Shown here piece by piece: positions 35,599 through 43,390 of a stretch of 64,000 nt of DNA. The DNA is from Bacillota bacterium (GTDB lineage Bacteria > Bacillota > Clostridia > Caldicoprobacterales > DTU083). Numbering within the stretch: the stretch's first letter is position 1; each line of letters starts with the position of its first letter. Under the pieces are notes generated by a model, which made no database searches, had not been told where the DNA came from, and saw only the letters and a program-made list of their open reading frames with translations. The DNA is taken from the NCBI GenBank assembly GCA_029549985.1, contig JAKPIB010000047.1:1-64000 (forward strand), given 5' to 3'. The position numbers and the translations under genes are program-made.

Positions 35599-36255
35599 TC
35601 AATGAGCATGCTCCCTTTTCCTTGAGTACTCAACAAGGAGCGCGATCTGGCGTATCATGATGATCACTCCGGGTATCACGAGTACAAGCATTGTACCCAG
35701 CTTGGTACCCGCAAAGCCAATCACGTAGCCCAGGTATGGGACCGACAGCACTACCTTCCCAAGGAGGGCTGAGCTTTCCACCGGGACGGGGTCATTTATG
35801 ATATTGGCATCCCCCTTGGTGATGAACTTCAGTCCGCCGTCATTCTCTATCCCTACGACCCTGTGGGTCGTTGCCGAACTGCCGCCCTCTCTCATATAGG
35901 TGATGATGTCATTTACAGCTATAGCCTCGGGCTTTACATTTCTAACCAGGATGAGGCTACCGACATTGATTGAGGGGCTCATGCTGCCGCTTCTCACTAT
36001 ATAGGCCCGGTGGCCGAGTATGACCGGAGCTGCGTCCGATTTTGACGCCATCAGTATGAAAAACAGCATCACTACAGTCACTACGGTAAAAGCTGCTACG
36101 AGCAGGCCTCCCGCCATGTTCCTGGTCGTACGCAATGCGCTGCGCTTCTTCCGATTTGGGTCGTAGCGTTTTCCGGTCGGGGACACATAAGCCTTCGGAG
36201 CCATGCTTCCTGTCCTGTATCTGTCATAATCAGTATGGCTTGGGATCTCCCTCAT
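35599..36255 (-). CDS. sipW: Signal peptidase I, SipW type
   Basis: 218-residue membrane peptidase of the ER/archaeal-like SipW class. It cleaves the signal peptides of TasA/camelysin proteins. After a long polar N-terminus there is a membrane helix (residues 49-70), then the catalytic Ser91 in RSGSMSP and His131 in TTHRVVG where bacterial SipA-type enzymes have Lys, with Asp149 in KGDAN, and a C-terminal membrane helix. ATG 36255 has AGGGTG 7 bases upstream; an upstream GTG at 36270 is less likely. It lies before the three genes bearing FAWFTD/FAFFTD signals, exactly its expected substrates. Confidence 0.9.
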   Translation of the reverse strand: MREIPSHTDYDRYRTGSMAPKAYVSPTGKRYDPNRKKRSALRTTRNMAGGLLVAAFTVVTVVMLFFILMASKSDAAPVILGHRAYIVRSGSMSPSINVGSLILVRNVKPEAIAVNDIITYMREGGSSATTHRVVGIENDGGLKFITKGDANIINDPVPVESSALLGKVVLSVPYLGYVIGFAGTKLGTMLVLVIPGVIIMIRQIALLVEYSRKREHAH

Positions 36256-36372
36256 CAAAAACACCCTCACATTCTGCTGTATGTCATGTTTTTACCTTAA
36301 GCTGCCTGTGCACACCGGTACCTCCTGGACAGCTCTGTATCAGGTGCCGGTCGAGCAGGCAGGCCTGCCCCC

Positions 36373-36597
36373 CTATGGAGTCTCCCCGGCTCCATCAAGG
36401 GCTTCCTGCTCTGTCTGCGGGCCCTGCTGGCCGACATAAAGCACTATGGTTTCAGCGGATGCTGCATAGGTAAAATAGGAGCCTGTATGGCGTGCCCAGC
36501 CCGTGAGCAGCATGAAGATCATCATTCCTATGATTAACAATCCCATCAGGACAGCCCTTTTGCGCCAGGGCCTGTCCACATTCCGGCCGATATACAT
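36373..36597 (-). CDS. Small single-helix membrane protein
   Basis: 74-residue protein with basic N-terminus (RNVDRPWRKR), one membrane helix (AVLMGLLIIGMMIFMLLTGWA) and a short outer tail ending GPQTEQEALDGAGETP. I do not recognise it. ATG 36597 has AGGTGA 6 bases upstream; two ATGs upstream are alternatives. It is first in the SipW operon, so it might assist SipW or TasA-like export, in the position that TapA has in Bacillus, though it does not resemble TapA in sequence. Confidence 0.55.
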   Translation of the reverse strand: MYIGRNVDRPWRKRAVLMGLLIIGMMIFMLLTGWARHTGSYFTYAASAETIVLYVGQQGPQTEQEALDGAGETP

Positions 36598-36715
36598 TTG
36601 CATCACCTGCCTGTGTTATATATGTATACAGGTGTTTACGAGATAATTATATTCATGCATAGTTACAACCGGCTTTCATGCCGGTCACAGCTCAAACTCA
36701 GCAAAGTGCAGTCAA

Positions 36716-36756
36716 ATATAAAAATAAGAAGGATCGTGCAAGTACACGATCCTTCT
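36716..36756 (-). terminator. Rho-independent terminator after the lyxose isomerase gene
   Basis: A strong perfect 12-bp stem (AGAAGGATCGTG/CACGATCCTTCT, 6-base loop) is followed on the minus strand by TATTTTTATATT. It isolates the SipW operon from the upstream D-lyxose isomerase gene. Confidence 0.9.
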
Positions 36757-36811
36757 CTCTTGGCGATATATGGCGTATTTAAGCGACAGCCTTCCGGCAG
36801 GCTTTATTATA

Positions 36812-37363
36812 TTATTTCTCGCTGACCAGCTTCACTATAGCGGGCTCATCCTCTTCGATGGGGCTGAACCTGCCTACCCTCGGGTCAGCGAAGAAGTTGT
36901 CATGCTCATCGTCATTGGCTGTTGAAACCTCGCCGACAATGGTGTATTCGGAATCAGACCAGAATGCATGCCTTACGCCCTGCACCAGGGTTATCCGCTC
37001 TCCGGAGGTCAGGATCAGGGGTCTGTCGACTGGTAATTCCCTGGGCTCACCGTTCACCTGCAGGGTCACGGAGGGCTGATCGGAATAGAGCTGGATAGCC
37101 AGCCGCCCGTACCGGCATATGATGTCCTCCTTCTTTGAAGCATGGTAGTGATCGGGAGTCACCTGGCCTTTCTTGACATACATTATCTTTTCGCAGTATT
37201 CCGCCTGCTCCGCCAGGTTGACACTGGTCAGGCCGGTGCTGTTGAAATCGCCGAGCCCAAAGTCCGTGACGTCCCACTTCGGGTTCGGAGGCAGGTACCA
37301 ATGGTGCCTTTTGAAGGCTTCCTGAGCCTCTCTGACTGCATTGTTGATCTCAGATCTCTTCAT
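36812..37363 (-). CDS. D-lyxose ketol-isomerase (cupin)
   Basis: 183-residue cupin-fold sugar isomerase interconverting D-lyxose and D-xylulose (and related mannose/fructose in relatives). The metal ligands are visible: HYHASKKEDIICR supplies two His and a Glu, and GVRHAFW the last His. The N-terminal EINNAVREAQEAFKRHHWYLPP and DFGLGDFNSTGL segments are typical of this DUF1498 family. AAAGGA precedes ATG 37363 by 8 bases; an upstream ATG at 37384 lacks a site. It probably feeds pentoses to the pentose phosphate pathway. Strong terminator downstream. Confidence 0.85.
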   Translation of the reverse strand: MKRSEINNAVREAQEAFKRHHWYLPPNPKWDVTDFGLGDFNSTGLTSVNLAEQAEYCEKIMYVKKGQVTPDHYHASKKEDIICRYGRLAIQLYSDQPSVTLQVNGEPRELPVDRPLILTSGERITLVQGVRHAFWSDSEYTIVGEVSTANDDEHDNFFADPRVGRFSPIEEDEPAIVKLVSEK

Positions 37364-37396
37364 ATAAAACATCCTTTCATACATGTAATCAGATGA

Positions 37397-40351
37397 TCAC
37401 GAGCACCCCGTGGTCGTGCCGCATTCCTCGCAGACCTTGCAAGTGCCGTTCCTGCGGAGCTTCGTGCTGCCGCAGTTGGTGCAGGTCTCACCGTATATGC
37501 GTTCAGAGGGCTCCTCTTCCTCGCTTGCCACCGTCGCCGTGACCAGGTCATGGGATGAGATCGGGTAGGATTCGGTCAACTCTCCCGGCTTGACCTGGCA
37601 CCTGGAGAAGTCCCCCAACTCTATGTCTATGATCTTGCTGACAAGATCGGAAATGGAGGATGCCTGCTTGATATACGGATGCCTGCTTACAAAGCCCGAG
37701 GGCTCATACTGCTGTCCCCGAAGCATTCTGGAAATATCCTTGGCAGGTATGTTGTACTGCAGCATGTTGGATATGGCCTTGGACAGGGATGCCAGCAGGC
37801 CCTTGACGACCGTGCCCTCCTTGTCCGTTGAGATAAACAGCTCTGCGATCCTGCCGTCCGGATAGAAGTTTACAGTGACATAAAGCTCTATATCCCCTAT
37901 TTTTGCACTGTGGGTATAACCCGGCCTGCGGCCCTGGGCCTTTTCCCTTACGGGCACGCCCTTTTTGAAGGACCTGGCGAGGTCAAGGAGCTGCTGGTAG
38001 GTCATATCCTCCAGCCTGTCGCTCTTTTCCGATATGGAAGAGCTCAGGGGCTGGCTGGCCTTGGAGCCGTCCCTGTAGATCGCGATGGCCTTGGAGCCCG
38101 TCGTATAGGCCAGCAGGTGGATCTTCTCTATGTCCTTGACAGTGGCTGAATGGGGCAGGTTTACGGTCTTGGAGACCGAGCCTGATATCATGGGGGTTAT
38201 GCACGATACCATGAGCACATGGCCTTTAGGCGATATGAAGCGCTCGCCGGTGCCGCACTTGCTGGCGGTATCGAATATGGGATAGTGCTCCTTCTTCAGG
38301 TACGGCGCCCCTTCTATCTTGCCGTCTATTATGCTGCCATTCTCGTCCTTGCGCAGTATGTAGTTTATGATGCTTTCTATCTCTTCCTGCTTGTAGCCGA
38401 GGTTTTTCAGCGCTGTCTCTATCACGGGGTTCACGATGACCATGGAGCCGCCGCCGGCCAGCTTTTTGTATATCACATGGCCGTAGAAGGGCTCTATGGA
38501 CGTAGCCCCACAGTCCATGGCAAAGGATATGGTGCCCGTCGGCGCCACGACTGATACCTGGGCATTTCTGTATCCATACTTGCGGCCGCTGTCATAGGCC
38601 TTGTTCCAGACGTCCTTCAGGGCACTGCTGATATTCTCAAAGCCTGTCGACTTCAGGAGGTCATGATTGACCTTGATCGGCTCGTAGCTCAAACCCTCGT
38701 ACTCGTCTTCCATGGCTCCGGCCACCCTGCAGTGGTTACGGATGACCCTCAGCATGTGCTCGGCGTTGATGTCGTATTTTTCAAAGGGCCCCATCTTCTG
38801 CGCCATCAGTGATGATACATAGTAGGAGTATCCGGTCATTACGCCCATTATGGCTCCTGCCAGGGCGCGAGCTTCCGGTGAGTCATAGGCAAAGCCTCTT
38901 GCCATGATGACTGAAGCCAGGTTGGCCGGCCCGATGCCCGTGGTCCTGAACAGGTGGGACCGCTTGGCTATCTGCCTGGTCGGGAACTGGCCCCAGTGGA
39001 TGGAGGCTTCCAGGACAAGCTGCACCAGGGCTACGGTGTGCTTGAAATCCTCTATCCTGAATGTGCCGGTCTCAGGGTCATAGTAATAGTAAAGGTTGAC
39101 CGAGGCAAGGTTGCATGCGGTATCGTTGAGGAAAGCATATTCGCTGCAGGGGTTGGTTGCCTTTATCTGATTGTGCTCGGCCCAAACCTGGCCGTCCTCC
39201 CCTGCCGGGCAGGTATGCCACTCGTTGAACCTGCCGTGGAACTGAAGGCCGGGGTCGGCGCAGCGGTAGGCAGCGTTGTTTATGGCATCCCACAGGTCTT
39301 TGACCTTGATCTCCTTGTTCACATTGGGATCGACCCTGCCGCGAAGGGTCATGACAGCATCGGGGTCCTTGTCCAGGTTCAGTACCTTGGACATGGTATC
39401 ATCAGATAAACGTACGGAATTATTGCTGTTTTGCCCTGATACTGTGCTGTAGGCTTCCCCGTTGAAATCGGTGTCATAGCCCATTTTGCCCAGGGCCCTT
39501 ACCTTTTCTTCCTCTTCTGCCTTCCAGCTGATGAATTTCATTATATCCGGATGGTCATCATCAACGATTACCATTTTTGCGGCCCTGCGTGTAGTGCCGC
39601 CTGATTTGATCGCGCCGGCGTTTCTGTCAAAGCCTTTCAGGAAGCTTAGCAGGCCGGAGGAATACCCGCCGCCGGAAAGACGCTCGCCCTCGCCGCGCAG
39701 GGTGGAGAAGTTGGTACCTGTACCTGAGCCACCCTTGAACAGCTTCGTCTCGGTCACATAGTGCTCGGATATGGACTGCTCGCCCAGGAGCTTGTCCTGT
39801 ATCGAGACAATAAAACAGGCCGAAGCCTGGGTCCTGGTATAGCGGTCCTTGCTTTCCACTACCTCTTTTTTCTCCAGGTCGTAGTAATAGAGCCCGTCAG
39901 TCTCACCGGTTATGCCGTATGCAAGGTTGAGCCCTGTGTTGAACCACTGGGGCGAGTTGGGAGCCCATGCCTGGGCCAGGAGCAGGTATACGAGCTCATC
40001 GTACAGGATCTGCTTCTGATCCTCGGTCTCTATGATCCCTTCGTCCATCAGGGCATTGACCCAAAAGGACACCATGCGGTGGGCTACCTCGCGCATGCTG
40101 CGCTCATGGCCGACCCCGTTGGGTATGCCTGCCTTACGGAAATAATGGGATGCTATGATATCACAGGCGTTCTGCGAATAGTGGGCCGGAAACTCCAGGT
40201 TCTTCATGTCGCATATGACCTTGTTCCTGGAGTAGTCCTTGATGAAAACATCCACCGTTTTCCATTCGAAAAGGTCGTAGACGGTCTTTGTGCTGTCCTT
40301 GGCGAGCTCCTTGGTAAACCTTCTTACAATCAAATCATTTATCGTTTTCAT
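37397..40351 (-). CDS. nrdJ: Adenosylcobalamin-dependent ribonucleotide reductase (class II)
   Basis: 984-residue B12-dependent enzyme making deoxyribonucleotides, working with or without oxygen. Substrate and radical-site segments are visible: GGSGTGTNFSTLRG, NPCSEYAFLNDTACNLASVNL (the NPCSE active-site Cys), and APTGTISFAMDCGATSIEP. The C-terminus has a zinc-ribbon-like CTNCGSTKLRRNGTCKVCEECG and a CS tail, which re-reduces the active site. ATG 40351 follows GGAGG closely; the frame continues 23 codons upstream. A good promoter and two NrdR-like boxes lie just upstream. Confidence 0.93.
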   Translation of the reverse strand: MKTINDLIVRRFTKELAKDSTKTVYDLFEWKTVDVFIKDYSRNKVICDMKNLEFPAHYSQNACDIIASHYFRKAGIPNGVGHERSMREVAHRMVSFWVNALMDEGIIETEDQKQILYDELVYLLLAQAWAPNSPQWFNTGLNLAYGITGETDGLYYYDLEKKEVVESKDRYTRTQASACFIVSIQDKLLGEQSISEHYVTETKLFKGGSGTGTNFSTLRGEGERLSGGGYSSGLLSFLKGFDRNAGAIKSGGTTRRAAKMVIVDDDHPDIMKFISWKAEEEEKVRALGKMGYDTDFNGEAYSTVSGQNSNNSVRLSDDTMSKVLNLDKDPDAVMTLRGRVDPNVNKEIKVKDLWDAINNAAYRCADPGLQFHGRFNEWHTCPAGEDGQVWAEHNQIKATNPCSEYAFLNDTACNLASVNLYYYYDPETGTFRIEDFKHTVALVQLVLEASIHWGQFPTRQIAKRSHLFRTTGIGPANLASVIMARGFAYDSPEARALAGAIMGVMTGYSYYVSSLMAQKMGPFEKYDINAEHMLRVIRNHCRVAGAMEDEYEGLSYEPIKVNHDLLKSTGFENISSALKDVWNKAYDSGRKYGYRNAQVSVVAPTGTISFAMDCGATSIEPFYGHVIYKKLAGGGSMVIVNPVIETALKNLGYKQEEIESIINYILRKDENGSIIDGKIEGAPYLKKEHYPIFDTASKCGTGERFISPKGHVLMVSCITPMISGSVSKTVNLPHSATVKDIEKIHLLAYTTGSKAIAIYRDGSKASQPLSSSISEKSDRLEDMTYQQLLDLARSFKKGVPVREKAQGRRPGYTHSAKIGDIELYVTVNFYPDGRIAELFISTDKEGTVVKGLLASLSKAISNMLQYNIPAKDISRMLRGQQYEPSGFVSRHPYIKQASSISDLVSKIIDIELGDFSRCQVKPGELTESYPISSHDLVTATVASEEEEPSERIYGETCTNCGSTKLRRNGTCKVCEECGTTTGCS

Positions 40352-40381
40352 GCCATCCTCCATAAATATGTATACATGATT

Positions 40382-40434
40382 ACACATTATGTAGTGTGTT
40401 TTATAATTATAACATACCACCTATAGTGATACAA
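40382..40434 (-). promoter_or_regulatory. nrdJ promoter with paired NrdR boxes
   Basis: On the minus strand, TTGTAT (40434-40429) and TATAAT (40411-40406) are spaced exactly 17 bases. A near-perfect palindrome at 40397-40382, ACACTACATAATGTGT, matches the NrdR-box consensus (acaCwAtATaTwGtgt) at 14 of 16 positions by eye. A weaker copy at 40429-40414 lies 32 bp away, three helical turns, the usual NrdR spacing. The boxes bracket the -10 and touch the -35, so binding would repress nrdJ. Confidence 0.75.
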
Positions 40435-40506
40435 GGCATAAATTAAGGAGATAGGCATCTTTTTCCCATGATCCTTCTCCCCATTGATACAGCACGTCTT
40501 CCTTTG

Positions 40507-40908
40507 TCACGAGCCCTTTTTCAATATGTCCCTTATCTCCGTCAGAAGCTCCTGCTCCTTCGTGAGCTTGGGAGGTTCCTCAGGCTTCTTTTCTTCTTTT
40601 TTCTTTAGCTTCTCAAACAGCTTGACGGCAAAGAATATGGTGGATGAGATTATCAGGAAATCGATCACGTTCTGCAAAAACTGGCCATACTTCAAGGCCA
40701 GTGCCGGGGTGTCCCCTTCTGCCTCCCTGATCACCCATTCCATGGCCGTAAGGTTGATCCTTCCTATCAGGACCCCAAGGATCGGCATGATGATGTCATT
40801 GACCACAGAAGTGACTATTTTCCCGAAGGCCCCGCCGATGATGACGCCTATGGCCAGCTCGAACACATTGCCCTTCAGCGCAAACTTCTTGAACTCCTGC
40901 AGCATCAT
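40507..40908 (-). CDS. mscL: Large-conductance mechanosensitive channel MscL
   Basis: 133-residue membrane protein that opens under hypo-osmotic stress. It starts MMLQEFKKFALKGNVFELAIGVIIGGAFGKIVTSVVNDIIMPILG, the strongly conserved MscL first helix, followed by a periplasm-side loop, the second helix (DFLIISSTIFFAVKLFEKL) and a lysine/glutamate-rich cytoplasmic bundle. GGGGGG precedes the first ATG by 4 bases and a second ATG follows directly. It appears to stand alone. The MscL family usually has 120-150 residues. Confidence 0.95.
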   Translation of the reverse strand: MMLQEFKKFALKGNVFELAIGVIIGGAFGKIVTSVVNDIIMPILGVLIGRINLTAMEWVIREAEGDTPALALKYGQFLQNVIDFLIISSTIFFAVKLFEKLKKKEEKKPEEPPKLTKEQELLTEIRDILKKGS

Positions 40909-40966
40909 GCAGCCCCCCGTTCATAAAGATAGTCGGCAAAAACCGCCTTGATTATATACGAGCAGA

Positions 40967-41590
40967 TCACCTGTTCTTGATGGCCGTGCTCTCCAACAGG
41001 TCTGCCACATCCTCGCAGGTATCCAGTATTTTTTCCATATTGTCATAGATCTCTTTCCACTTGATGATCTCCAGCATGGACATCTGCCTGTCGCTGTACA
41101 GGGCCTTGACGGTACTCCTGTAAAGCCTGTCCCCCTTCTCCTCCAGGTGGTTGACCTCTATGACCAGCTCACTCAGCTTTTTGGAGCTGCGGAACAGCTC
41201 GAATTCACCCACGGCCTTGGCCAGGGTATCACAGGTCTGCTTCACCAGATCTGAAAAGTCCAGCGCCGCCGGCTCTACCCTCTGGATGGAGAACATATCA
41301 AAGCAGTTGGCCACATCCTCGATCGTATCCGTGATCGTATCAATAGCACCGCCTATGTCGAGTATGTCCTCACGGTCGATAGGGGTTATAAAGGCCCTGT
41401 TCAATTCCTTGACCAGGTTGTGCAGGAGCTTGTCGCCCTCATGCTCGATATTATGTACCTCATTGGCCTTGTTTGCTACATCAGCATAGTTGTGCAGGAG
41501 GTCATCCAGCTTTTCGGCCGCTTTGAAGGAGCACACGGCCATGTCCCTGAGCAGGGTAAAGTAGTTGACTTCAGTCCTTTTGCGTAACAT
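40967..41590 (-). CDS. PhoU-like DUF47 protein, partner of Pit transporter
   Basis: 207-residue helical protein of the DUF47 (Pit accessory) family. Its repeats of EHEGDKLLHNLVKELNRAFITPIDREDIL and HLEEKGDRLYRSTVKALY correspond to PhoU-type metal-binding motifs. Partner of the adjacent low-affinity phosphate carrier; the two genes are 45 bases apart and this order is widely conserved. It is thought to regulate Pit activity at the membrane. GAGGTGA precedes the ATG. Confidence 0.9.
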   Translation of the reverse strand: MLRKRTEVNYFTLLRDMAVCSFKAAEKLDDLLHNYADVANKANEVHNIEHEGDKLLHNLVKELNRAFITPIDREDILDIGGAIDTITDTIEDVANCFDMFSIQRVEPAALDFSDLVKQTCDTLAKAVGEFELFRSSKKLSELVIEVNHLEEKGDRLYRSTVKALYSDRQMSMLEIIKWKEIYDNMEKILDTCEDVADLLESTAIKNR

Positions 41591-41635
41591 CGGGATTCAC
41601 CTCATCAGTTTTCTGGTAAGCCGTGTTCAGCCATA

Positions 41636-42667
41636 TCAGCCGAACAGGTGCATGAACAGCCTTGCCATGATATATCCTATCAGCCCGCATCCGGGAAAGG
41701 TCAGTACCCAGGCGAGCACCATTTCCTTGACGATGTTCCAGTTGACAGAGGAGAGTCGCCTTGATGCGCCTACACCCATTATGGCCGTAGTCTTTGTATG
41801 GGTGGTCGATACGGGAAGGCCTGTCAGAGAGGCAATGAGGAGGCATATGCCTGCAGCCGCATCGGAAGCAAAGCCCTGGTATTTTTTCATCTTTACCATA
41901 TCAAGGCCTACTGCCTTTATGATGCGCCAGCCGCCGACCATAGTCCCCAGGCCCATGGTGAGGGAGCAGATCACCATGACCAACAGCGGTATCTCAAAGG
42001 TACCGTCGGGATTTTTCTGGGTCATCCCGTTAAGGAACATGGCAAGCACGAACACTCCCATGAATTTCTGTCCGTCCTGGGCGCCGTGGAGAAAGGCCAT
42101 CCCGGCCGCGCTCCAGGCCTGCCCATGGTGGAACAGGGACTCCGAACGGCGTCGGTCTGCATATCTGAATATCCTTTCGATCAGCCGGGTAATGCCGAAG
42201 CCGGCTGAAAAACCAAGCAGGGTGGATAAGAAAAGGCCTATGATGACCTTCCTCCATTCACCCATGTTTATAGCGTCAACGCCTCCCAGCGCTATAGCGC
42301 CGCCTGTAAGGCCGGCTATGAGCGCATGGCTTTCACTTGTAGGGATGCCGAAGTACCAGGCTGCCACTGCCCATATGACGATGGCGAACATTGCCGCTGC
42401 CAGCACGATTAAGGCCTGTTGGCTGCCGCTTTCGCCAAAATCTACCATTTTTGAGATCGTATCCGCAACAGCGGGAGATATGTAGGTCATGAGCAGCACG
42501 CCCAGGAAGTTGAACACAACAGCTACCAGGATAGCCTTGCGAGGGCTCAGGACCCTCGTGCCTACTGCGCTGCCGATGGCATTGGGTGCATCAGTCCACC
42601 CGTTTACGAACACAACGCCCAAAACGAGAAGTATGCTGATCAAAAAGGCCAGTGACAATGGATTCAC
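41636..42667 (-). CDS. Low-affinity inorganic phosphate transporter (PitA-type)
   Basis: 343-residue polytopic carrier that brings in phosphate, usually as a metal-phosphate complex driven by protons. GWTDAPNAIGSAVGTRVL near the N-terminus and LTGLPVSTTHTKTTAIMGVG near the C-terminus are the duplicated PiT signature motifs. GTG start preceded by AAGGGG. It is co-directional with, and upstream of, the PhoU-like gene. Bacillota Pit proteins often have about 330 residues, so it is full length. Confidence 0.92.
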   Translation of the reverse strand: MNPLSLAFLISILLVLGVVFVNGWTDAPNAIGSAVGTRVLSPRKAILVAVVFNFLGVLLMTYISPAVADTISKMVDFGESGSQQALIVLAAAMFAIVIWAVAAWYFGIPTSESHALIAGLTGGAIALGGVDAINMGEWRKVIIGLFLSTLLGFSAGFGITRLIERIFRYADRRRSESLFHHGQAWSAAGMAFLHGAQDGQKFMGVFVLAMFLNGMTQKNPDGTFEIPLLVMVICSLTMGLGTMVGGWRIIKAVGLDMVKMKKYQGFASDAAAGICLLIASLTGLPVSTTHTKTTAIMGVGASRRLSSVNWNIVKEMVLAWVLTFPGCGLIGYIMARLFMHLFG

Positions 42668-42802
42668 ACACCCCTTAAAATTGCGTTAACATATGGTCCC
42701 AACAAAAACATACCGATATCAATATACCTTAAATCAATTACCCCGTCAATAAAGACGGGGAATGTTTCCGACATTATTTTCATTCATCATTCGTCATTGT
42801 TT

Positions 42803-43183
42803 TCAAGTGGTGGGCTTCTTTCCCGCATGGCCTGAGGTGTTTATCGTAATGAACCGGTGGTTTTTCAACACCGTAAGGAATATGCCCAGCTTCTCATAAA
42901 GGGGCGTGGCGCTGCCACCGAATCTCTCCTCCAGCAGCTTCCCGATTTCACCCACGCTTTTTTTGCCGTCAATGAGCTGCCATACGAAGCTCCCCGCGTC
43001 GTCAAGCCGGACCTTCATGAGCTCAGGCCCGCCCGTGAACGGCCTGGTCAACCTGTACGCCAGGCCGTTTCGCTTCAGAAACAGGATCACTGCGCCGCTT
43101 TGATCCACAGCCCATTGCCTGTCACCGGCCTTTGCGGGTATATATTTTAGAAAATCCCTATGCCTTCCTATGCTCCTAAACAT
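42803..43183 (-). CDS. PqqD-like peptide-chaperone-family protein
   Basis: 126-residue small protein of the PqqD fold: FTGGPELMKVRLDDAGSFVWQLIDGKKSVGEIGKLLEERFG is the typical motif (LDxxGSxVWxLxDGxxTVxEI). In other systems such proteins bind a RiPP precursor peptide for a radical SAM enzyme, but neither a precursor nor a radical SAM gene is visible nearby. AAAGGTG precedes the ATG. Downstream, a hairpin at 42741-42760 without T-run separates it from pitA. It probably has some chaperone or unknown role; likely an orphan PqqD as found in many Clostridia. Confidence 0.75.
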   Translation of the reverse strand: MFRSIGRHRDFLKYIPAKAGDRQWAVDQSGAVILFLKRNGLAYRLTRPFTGGPELMKVRLDDAGSFVWQLIDGKKSVGEIGKLLEERFGGSATPLYEKLGIFLTVLKNHRFITINTSGHAGKKPTT

Positions 43184-43221
43184 CTGTCAACACCTTTCGT
43201 TCGTCTGTCTATTTGCCCCAT

Positions 43222-43253
43222 GTGCAAAGCCGCAAAGGCACCGGGCTTTGCAC
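43222..43253. promoter_or_regulatory. Hairpin upstream of the PqqD-like gene
   Basis: Perfect 10-bp arms GTGCAAAGCC/GGCTTTGCAC around a 12-base loop lie 39 bases upstream of the PqqD-like start and would be in its leader. No T-run follows in either direction. Function unknown. Confidence 0.4.
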
Positions 43254-43292
43254 CGCAGACCAAATGGTATTTATTTTACCCGAAAGCGCAGG

Positions 43293-43339
43293 AAAAAAAC
43301 AAAAACCGGCCGGGACGGTCTTATTGCCGTCCAGCCGGT
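43293..43339 (-). terminator. Rho-independent terminator of the TldD/PmbA operon
   Basis: Minus strand: ACCGGC and ACGG arms pair with CCGT and GCCGGT around a 7-base loop and are followed by TTTTTGTTTTTTT. Located about 50 bases after the stop at 43391. Confidence 0.85.
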
Positions 43340-43390
43340 AATACGCGGATGCCTGGGCCTTATAGTGCGTCTATCTGACAGCTCTATGCC

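Noticed and set aside
40352-40506. Cobalamin riboswitch before nrdJ
   Set aside because: The leader between the -10 and the start codon is only about 55 bases, too short for this riboswitch, and no B12-box-like segment is visible; the signals fit NrdR boxes better.
42741-42760. CCCCGTC/GACGGGG hairpin between pitA and the PqqD-like gene
   Set aside because: No T-run follows on either strand, so a terminator is not supported; left as an unexplained stem.
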